This document shows, one piece after another, positions 58,609-64,000 of a DNA stretch of 64,000 nucleotides. The translations under genes and the position numbers were made by a program. Numbering within the stretch: the stretch's first letter is position 1; each line of letters opens with the position of its first letter. Under the pieces are notes generated by a model. It made no database searches and was not told the DNA's origin. It worked only from the letters and a program-made list of their open reading frames with translations. This DNA comes from Streptomyces umbrinus (GTDB taxonomy: Bacteria; Actinomycetota; Actinomycetes; Streptomycetales; Streptomycetaceae), in contig NZ_JAUSZI010000002.1 in the NCBI RefSeq assembly GCF_030817415.1, positions 10,701,501 to 10,765,500 of the forward strand. The letters run 5' to 3'.

Positions 58609-60534
58609 ATGTCTCGCGATCAATTGCAGTCCGCCGAGCGCTCCGAGGCGAGCGCCGAGGCGCCGTTCCTGGAGCTGCTGGCCCGCGGCGCGTCCGCCGA
58701 CGCGTACGAGCAGCCGGTCCTGCTCGCCCGCGCGGACGGGCTGCCGCCCGACCGGATCGCCGCTCTGGAGCGCGCCAAGCTCCTCGCGCTGCGCGTGCGC
58801 TCGGAGATGGAGGGGCGACGCAGACGCGAGGCCGAGCTGTCCGCGCTCTTCGAGACGGCCCACGACCTGGCGGGCCTGCGCGACCTCGACGCCGTGCTCC
58901 AGGCGATCGTGCAGCGCGCCCGCTCCCTGCTGGGCACGGACGTCGCGTACCTGAGCCTGAACGACCCGGCCGAGGGCGACACGTACATGCGGGTCACCGA
59001 GGGATCGGTCGCGGCACGCTTCCAGCAGCTGCGGCTCGGCATGGGGGAGGGCCTCGGCGGACTCGTCGCCCAGACGGCCCGCCCCTATGTCACCGACGAC
59101 TACTTCCAGGACGACCGCTTCCAGCACACCTCGACCATCGACGCGGGCGTACGGGACGAGGGGCTGGTGGCGATCCTCGGCGTGCCCCTCATGCTCGGGC
59201 CACATGTCATCGGCGTCCTGTTCGCCGCCGATCGCCGGGCGCGGGTCTTCGAGCGGGAACAGATCGCGCTGCTCGGCTCGTTCGCCGCCCTCGCGGCCGC
59301 CGCCATCGACACCGCGAACCTGCTCACCGAGACCCGCGAGGCACTGTCGGACCTGGAGCGGGCCAACGAGATCATCCGCGACCGCAGCGGGGTCATCGAG
59401 CGGGCCTCCGACGTCCACGACCGGCTGGCCGAGCTGGTGCTGCGGGGAGGCGGGGTCCACGACGTGTCGGCCGCGGTCTCCGAGATCCTCGACGGCAGCG
59501 TGCAGTTCGCCGACGCCGGTGCCGCACCCGGTGACGCCCTGGAGGTGTCACGGGCCGAGGGACACGCCGTCCGGCACGGGGACGACTGGGTCGCGGCCGT
59601 GACCGCCGGCGGCGAACTGCTCGGCGCGCTGGTGCTGCGCGGCCATCCGGGGCTCGACCCCGTCGACCAGCGCACTCTGGAGCGGGCGGCCATGGTCACC
59701 TCGCTCCTGCTGCTCGCCCGGCGCTCGGCCTCCGAGGCCGAACAGCGCGTCCGCGGTGAGCTGCTGGACGATCTGCTCGACGCGCGGGACCGCGATCCCC
59801 GGCTGCTGCGCGAGCGCGCGGCCCGGCTGGACGCCGACCTCGACGCCACCCACGTGGTGCTGGCCTCCCGCCTGGACGCCACGGCCGCCGACGCCGACCA
59901 CGAGGCCGCCGCCCGCCGCAGGCTATGGTCCGCCGCCTCCCACCTCGCCGCCACCCGGCACGGACTGGCCGCCGCACGCGACGGCGGCACCGTCCTGCTG
60001 CTGCCCCTGAGCCCCGGTGACACCGCGACGGAGCTGGCCCGCCGCACGGCCAAGGAGCTGGGCACCGCCGTGCACGAGGCGGTCACCGTCGGCGCCTCCG
60101 CGCCCGTCCACGACCTCGCCGCCCGCCCGGACACCGTGGCCGAGGCTTACACCGAAGGGCAGCGATGCCTCGAAGCGCTGCGGCTGCTCGGCCGCACCGG
60201 GGACGGCGCCGCCGCGGAGGACTTCGGGTTCCTGGGGCTGCTGCTCGCCGGGAGCAGGGACATCTCCGGCTTCGTCGAGCGCACCATCGGCCAGGTCGTC
60301 ACGTACGACGAGAAGCGCGGCACCGATCTCCTGCACACCCTGGACGCGTACTTCGCCTGCGGCATGAGCCCCGCGCGCACCAAGGACGAGCTGCACGTCC
60401 ACGTCAACACGGTCGCGCAGCGCCTGGAGCGGGTGGGCCGCCTGCTCGGCCCCGACTGGCAGAGCCCGGCCCGGGCGCTGGAGATCCAGCTCGCCCTGCG
60501 GCTCCACCGGTTGACGTCCACCGGACAGCACTGA
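58609..60534 (+). CDS. GAF-domain PucR/CdaR-type transcriptional regulator
   Basis: A 641-residue regulator. A coiled stretch (about residues 35-80) leads to a GAF domain (ARSLLGTDVAYLSLNDPAEG through ILGVPLMLGPHVIGVLFAAD), a long signalling helix, a middle GGDEF-like CdaR domain (about residues 380-510), and a C-terminal PucR helix-turn-helix with ACGMSPARTKDELHVHVNTV. ATG 58609 follows GGTGGAC. It lies 58 bases after the 3-hydroxybutyrate dehydrogenase and is likely to control it and the facing transporter. Confidence 0.85.
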   Translation: MSRDQLQSAERSEASAEAPFLELLARGASADAYEQPVLLARADGLPPDRIAALERAKLLALRVRSEMEGRRRREAELSALFETAHDLAGLRDLDAVLQAIVQRARSLLGTDVAYLSLNDPAEGDTYMRVTEGSVAARFQQLRLGMGEGLGGLVAQTARPYVTDDYFQDDRFQHTSTIDAGVRDEGLVAILGVPLMLGPHVIGVLFAADRRARVFEREQIALLGSFAALAAAAIDTANLLTETREALSDLERANEIIRDRSGVIERASDVHDRLAELVLRGGGVHDVSAAVSEILDGSVQFADAGAAPGDALEVSRAEGHAVRHGDDWVAAVTAGGELLGALVLRGHPGLDPVDQRTLERAAMVTSLLLLARRSASEAEQRVRGELLDDLLDARDRDPRLLRERAARLDADLDATHVVLASRLDATAADADHEAAARRRLWSAASHLAATRHGLAAARDGGTVLLLPLSPGDTATELARRTAKELGTAVHEAVTVGASAPVHDLAARPDTVAEAYTEGQRCLEALRLLGRTGDGAAAEDFGFLGLLLAGSRDISGFVERTIGQVVTYDEKRGTDLLHTLDAYFACGMSPARTKDELHVHVNTVAQRLERVGRLLGPDWQSPARALEIQLALRLHRLTSTGQH

Positions 60535-60549
60535 CCCCCGCGCGCGGAT

Positions 60550-60579
60550 GACCCCCGTACGCGCGGGCGCACGGGGGTC
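60550..60579. terminator. Bidirectional terminator hairpin
   Basis: GACCCCCGT (60550-60558) and ACGGGGGTC (60571-60579) make a perfect 9-bp stem between the convergent regulator and transporter genes. Confidence 0.75.
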
Positions 60580-60611
60580 GGATCCGGGGCCACCGACTCG
60601 GACCGGACGAG

Positions 60612-62009
60612 TCAGACCGTACGGGCGTCCGCGGTGCGGGCGGACGTCTTCGCGGCCTCCGTGTCGGGGCCGGTCTCGCCCGCCACGTCGGCGAGGTCGC
60701 GGTGCCGGGTCTCCTTCGCCACGCCCACCGCGATCAGTGTCAGCACGACCGCCCCGATCACGTACAGGGAGATCGGCGTGGAGCTGTCGTAGTCCGCGAG
60801 GAGCGCGGTCGCGATGAGCGGTGCGGGCGCGCCGGCGGCGACCGACGCGAACTGGGCGCCGATCGAAGCGCCGGAGTAGCGCATGCGGGTCGCGAACATC
60901 TCCGAGAAGAAGGCGGCCTGGGGCGCGTACATGGCTCCGTGCAGGACCAGACCCACGGTCACGGCGAGGATCAGGTTCCCGAAAGTCCCCGTGTCGATGA
61001 GCGAGAAGAACGGGAACATCCACAGACCGATACCGGCCGCGCCCAGCAGATACACCGGCCGACGGCCCACGCGGTCGGACAGGGCGCCCCACAGAGGGAT
61101 GACCGCGAAGTGGACGGCGGAGGCGATGAGCACCGCGTTCAGCGCGGTCTGCTTGGACAGACCGGCCGAGGTGGTGGCGTACACGAGGATGAAGGCGGTG
61201 ATCACGTAGTAGCTGATGTTCTCCGCCATGCGCGCGCCCATGGCGATCAGGACGTCCCGCCAGTGGTGGCGCAGTACGGAGACCAGCGGCAGCTTCTCGG
61301 CGGCACCGTCCTGGGTCGCCTTGCGCGCCTCGGCCTGTGCGAGGGCCGCCTTGAAGACAGGCGATTCATCGACAGACAGACGAATCCACAAACCGACGAT
61401 CACCAGCACACCCGACAGCAGGAAGGGGATGCGCCAGCCCCATGAGGTGAAGGCGGCGTCCGACAGCACGGCGGTCAGCAGCGACAGTACGCCCGTCGCC
61501 AGCAACTGCCCGGCGGGGGCCCCGGTCTGCGGCCACGAGGCCCAGAACCCGCGCCGCCGCGCGTCCCCGTGCTCCGACACGAGCAGCACCGCGCCGCCCC
61601 ACTCCCCGCCCAGCGCGAAGCCCTGCACCAGGCGCAGCACGGTCAGCAGCACCGGTGCCGCCGTACCGACGGTCGCGTGCGTGGGCAGCAGCCCGATCGC
61701 GAAGGTCGCCCCGCCCATCAGCAGCAGACTCAGGACCAGCAGCTTCTTACGCCCGAGCCGGTCGCCGTAGTGCCCGAACACGAGCGCCCCGAGCGGCCGC
61801 GCGGCAAATCCCACCGCGTACGTCAGGAACGACAGCAACGTGCCGACGAGCGGGTCGGAGCCCGGGAAGAACAGCTTGTTGAAGACGAGCGCGGCGGCGG
61901 ATCCGTACAGAAAGAAGTCGTACCACTCGATGGTGGTGCCGATGAGGCTCGCGGCGACGATGCGCTTGAGGCTGGCGGGGGGTGGGGGAGCGGTTGCTGC
62001 GGAGGCCAT
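60612..62009 (-). CDS. MHS-family MFS transporter (ShiA/ProP-like)
   Basis: A 465-residue twelve-helix metabolite:H+ symporter. The MHS signature is visible as GTTIEWYDFFLYGSAAALVF at helix 1 and the loop 2-3 motif GHYGDRLGRKKLLVLSL; helix 4-5 carries RLVQGFALGGEWGGAVLL. ATG 62009 has GGAAGTGG upstream. The group imports shikimate, proline/betaine, alpha-ketoglutarate and other small acids. Facing a 3-hydroxybutyrate dehydrogenase and its regulator, this one could import 3-hydroxybutyrate or a related acid; that is inference. Confidence 0.88.
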   Translation of the reverse strand: MASAATAPPPPASLKRIVAASLIGTTIEWYDFFLYGSAAALVFNKLFFPGSDPLVGTLLSFLTYAVGFAARPLGALVFGHYGDRLGRKKLLVLSLLLMGGATFAIGLLPTHATVGTAAPVLLTVLRLVQGFALGGEWGGAVLLVSEHGDARRRGFWASWPQTGAPAGQLLATGVLSLLTAVLSDAAFTSWGWRIPFLLSGVLVIVGLWIRLSVDESPVFKAALAQAEARKATQDGAAEKLPLVSVLRHHWRDVLIAMGARMAENISYYVITAFILVYATTSAGLSKQTALNAVLIASAVHFAVIPLWGALSDRVGRRPVYLLGAAGIGLWMFPFFSLIDTGTFGNLILAVTVGLVLHGAMYAPQAAFFSEMFATRMRYSGASIGAQFASVAAGAPAPLIATALLADYDSSTPISLYVIGAVVLTLIAVGVAKETRHRDLADVAGETGPDTEAAKTSARTADARTV

Positions 62010-62485
62010 GTGCACCACTTCCGGACAGTTGCGGGGACGTGTACGTGTCGGCACAACCTAGAAAGGCGCATGTCCACGGCACATGTGGTGGGACACCATA
62101 GTTCTGGGTGGGGAAATGCGTGCGACCACCATGAGGGCGCCGCGGCCTCAGCGCGCCGGCTCCTGACGATCCGTCCCGTTGCCGGCGAGAGCCGTTACTG
62201 GTGGGAAACAGGAGCCGGTTGGGCGCGAAACACGTATCGCTCAGGTTTGTCCGTGTCTGCGAGGGCGTCGTCCTGTGCGAGTGACATCGGGAGGGTCGTG
62301 AGCATGTCACCCCATTCATCGACTCTCCTGCCCGGCGCCGGGCGTCCGCATGGGCGTCACGCTTCGGCCCGCGTCCGTCAACGGTCATCCGTCAGGGCTC
62401 TCGCGGGGGTGGACCGGTCCGCCCGGCGTCCGCCCCATGCATGAGGTGCTGTGGGTGACGGGGCTGGTGGGCGGGCTGCTGTGTC
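62010..62485. other. Intergenic region, 476 bases
   Basis: Upstream of the MHS transporter and downstream of the interrupted small gene. The stretch nearest the transporter (62040-62110) is relatively AT-rich and should hold its promoter. Open frames on both strands here are Arg/Pro-rich or lack ribosome binding sites, and I do not support any of them as genes. Confidence 0.4.
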
Positions 62486-62722
62486 TCACCGGTCATCTGC
62501 CGTCTCCCGTGCGGCAGTGGCTGCCGCAGGCCGTCGCGCCGGCAGGGCCGTCGCCAATTCGGCGTCCATGGTGGTGTGCGCCCGCAGATCGGCGAGTGCG
62601 TCGTCCAATTCGGCGAGGTGTTCGCCCAGCGTGTGCCAGCGCTCGCTTTCGCGTTGCACTTCGGGTAACTACTGCAGCCGGGCCTGCAGCAGGGCGTCGA
62701 TTGCCGTCGAAATGTTCGACAT
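62486..62722 (-). pseudogene. Small helical-protein gene interrupted by an in-frame amber codon
   Basis: From ATG 62722, with GGGGGA four bases upstream, the frame reads MSNISTAIDALLQARLQ, then TAG at 62669-62671, then LPEVQRESERWHTLGEHLAE and on to DDALADLRAHTTMDAELATA, ending at TGA 62486. Both halves have the heptad pattern and charge of one long helical protein of about 78 residues, so they were clearly one gene. CAG to TAG is the simplest change. The next codon is TTA, the rare bldA leucine codon. No family recognised. It could be a recent pseudogene, a sequencing error or a readthrough gene. Confidence 0.65.
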
Positions 62723-62888
62723 TGGTCCCCCAGTCGCACAGTGGCACCATTCGTCCCGTCGAATCCGGGATAGGTGCGTCACTCCCCATCTGGTAGGCAC
62801 CGTACCGGTGTGGGTGTGCCTCTGGCCGGTGTTTTGTGATTACCGCACGAAAGGGAACAACTACTCCTGGTTGAGAAGGCTTCAGGCC

Positions 62889-63527
62889 TCACGCCAACGT
62901 CGCGTACACGATGAGGTTGTTCACCGGATGGCCCTGGGCGTCGAAGTCGCCGTCGCAGGTGACCAGTCGCAGGGCGCGGTCCTTCGTCGGGCCATAGACC
63001 TTCTTGGTCGGGAAGGAGTCCTTGCTGACGCTCTCGGTGTCCGTGACCGTGAAGTGCGCCGATTCGCCGCGGTCGTTGGTGACGGTGATGTCCGCACCCT
63101 TGGTGATCTTCTTGAGGTCGTGGAAGACGGCCTTGCCGAAGCGGGTGTCGTTGTGGCCGATGATCACGGCGGGACCGACCTCACCGGGCACGGAGCCGCC
63201 GATGTACCAGCCGGCGGTCATGCCCTTCTCGGCCGGGGGGACCTCCACGGTCCCGTCCGTGTTGCGACCGAGCTCCATCAGGGAACTGGTGATCCCGACC
63301 GAGGGGATGGCGACTTCGGTGGGGACGGCCGGCTGTGTGGCCTCCGGAGCGCCCGGCGAGGCGGTACTGCCGGCGGCGGCAGGGGTGTTGGGAGCGGCCG
63401 GGGCGGGCTTGTCGGCGGCCGACGAACAGCCGGTGAGCACGGCGAGGACCACGGGTACGACGACGGCGAGGCGGGCACGGGCCGGCAACGTGCCGAAGCG
63501 CCGTGCCGGATGGGGTGCAGGTGACAC
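62889..63527 (-). CDS. Class F-like sortase with lipoprotein-type signal
   Basis: A 212-residue exported transpeptidase. GTG 63527 (GGAG upstream) gives a signal ending in LAVLTGCSSA, a lipobox, unusual for a sortase, followed by a Pro/Ala/Thr linker. The catalytic domain has the histidine in VIIGHNDTRFG and the cysteine in LRLVTCDGDF, spaced as in class F sortases of actinobacteria. The conserved arginine expected just before the last strand is not evident (the stretch reads GHPVNNLIVYA). A longer frame to 63629 would hide the signal. It lies downstream of a gene for a protein with a sorting-signal-like tail. Confidence 0.82.
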   Translation of the reverse strand: MSPAPHPARRFGTLPARARLAVVVPVVLAVLTGCSSAADKPAPAAPNTPAAAGSTASPGAPEATQPAVPTEVAIPSVGITSSLMELGRNTDGTVEVPPAEKGMTAGWYIGGSVPGEVGPAVIIGHNDTRFGKAVFHDLKKITKGADITVTNDRGESAHFTVTDTESVSKDSFPTKKVYGPTKDRALRLVTCDGDFDAQGHPVNNLIVYATLA

Positions 63528-63658
63528 AACGGACTCCAGAGCAGAACCAAGGGCAGAGGCAGAGGACCTGAACGGCTTACGGGACCAGGCGCACACGCGG
63601 TGGCGCCGCCCGGAGACGGGCGGCGCCACTGTTGTGCCCGGTGGGGCTGTGCCGAGCG

Positions 63659-64000
63659 TCAGCCGTTGTGACGTCCCGCGGCGCGGCGGCGCAGGACGAT
63701 GGTGCCGGCGCCCGCGAGCAGCAGAGCGCCGGTGGCCGAACCGACGAGGGTGGCGGTGCCGGTGTCTTCGGCCGGGGCCTCGCCCGCGGCGACGCCGCCC
63801 TTCGGAAGGTCCTTGGCGGCCGCGGCCTTCCTGGCTTCGAGCTCCTTCGCCTTCTTGGCGTCCTCGGCCTTCTTCTCGGCCGCGGTCTTGTCTTCTCCCG
63901 TGACCGCGCTCGGCGTGGGCGTCGGGTCGTCGGCGACGGCCGCTCCGACCGGGACGAGCATCGCGCCGGTCGCGACGGCGGTCAGAACGGCGAAACGCAG
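63659..64000 (-). CDS. Surface-anchored protein with degenerate sorting signal (5' truncated by window)
   Basis: The frame is open to the window end; 113 residues are visible. A signal-peptide end (LRFAVLTAVATGAMLVPVGA then AVA) is followed by a Lys/Glu/Ala-rich helical region (AAEKKAEDAKKAKELEARKA) and a C-terminal sorting-like signal: AEDTG, a hydrophobic helix (LVGSATGALLLAGAGTIVL) and RRRAAGRHNG. The pentapeptide differs from LPxTG and from the LAxTG of Streptomyces sortase E substrates. It stands 131 bases upstream of the sortase on the same strand, so the two may be an enzyme/substrate pair. Confidence 0.75.
   Translation of the reverse strand: MRFAVLTAVATGAMLVPVGAAVADDPTPTPSAVTGEDKTAAEKKAEDAKKAKELEARKAAAAKDLPKGGVAAGEAPAEDTGTATLVGSATGALLLAGAGTIVLRRRAAGRHNG

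Noticed and set aside
62350..62796. Plus-strand frame starting MHEVLWVTG opposite the interrupted small gene
   Set aside because: Short hydrophobic start followed by Arg/Pro-rich shadow sequence, no ribosome binding site.
1..64000. tRNA, rRNA, insertion sequence, prophage or integrase
   Set aside because: No matching sequence or protein motif was seen on either strand.

Overview
The window is high-G+C actinobacterial chromosome, almost certainly Streptomyces. The coding is dense and GC-rich at third positions. Many starts are GTG, neighbouring genes are joined by 4-base GTGA or ATGA stop/start overlaps, Tat-type signal peptides occur, and two copies of a palindromic intergenic repeat typical of Streptomyces are present. 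TTA (bldA-type) codons are rare: by eye I found only two in intact genes (10236-10238 and 43107-43109). The mix of accessory catabolic, transport and small-metabolite genes, with few core genes, suggests a chromosome arm or its border. I see no rRNA, tRNA, CRISPR array, prophage or insertion sequence.

Layout. 1-2.7 kb: end of a small-molecule operon (PLP decarboxylase, GNAT acetyltransferase, MFS exporter). 2.8-4.6 kb: a stand-alone DUF3662 protein, a small secreted protein and a lipoprotein with an 11-copy hexanucleotide repeat. 4.7-7.2 kb: a cyclase-family hydrolase coupled to a ThDP enzyme. 7.3-10.3 kb: two Tat-exported carbohydrate enzymes (GH95-like and polysaccharide-lyase-like), with an 11-bp inverted repeat upstream. 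10.4-18 kb: a seven-gene leftward operon of a methyltransferase, a FecBCD-type importer, a divergent PLP synthase-like enzyme, an ATP-grasp ligase and an MFS exporter. This is the best candidate for an undescribed biosynthesis-plus-uptake system. 18.2-23.9 kb: a tripartite tricarboxylate transporter (tctCBA) divergent from a CitA/CitB-type two-component system.

23.9-26.6 kb: a DeoR regulator divergent from an amino-sugar SIS isomerase and class II aldolase. 26.6-28.6 kb: a PhyH oxygenase and a 91-residue partner divergent from an AraC regulator. 28.6-31.9 kb: an RNA methyltransferase, AlkB and a ROK regulator. 32-34.2 kb: a TetR, DUF4865 and phosphotriesterase-like set with a clear operator palindrome. 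34.3-38.1 kb: a SHOCT protein, ABC ATPase and FtsX permease, with a duplicated 16-codon mini-ORF joining the last two. 38.2-42.5 kb: an RsbW-like ATPase, a cysteine-synthase-family enzyme, an SRPBCC protein and a second DeoR regulator.

42.7-51.4 kb: large envelope or stress proteins, namely a polytopic membrane hydrolase with a TTA codon, a beta-helix/AAA fusion, an Rv1733c-like protein, a MOSC protein and a TerD-type two-domain protein. 51.5-57.7 kb: an HpnB-like glycosyltransferase, an Asp/Glu racemase, an O-antigen-ligase-like protein, Lnt and a Nudix hydrolase. 57.7-62 kb: 3-hydroxybutyrate dehydrogenase, a GAF/PucR regulator and an MHS-family transporter, a plausible ketone-body use module. 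62.4-64 kb: a small gene interrupted by an amber codon, a class F-like sortase lipoprotein and a surface-anchored protein cut by the window end.
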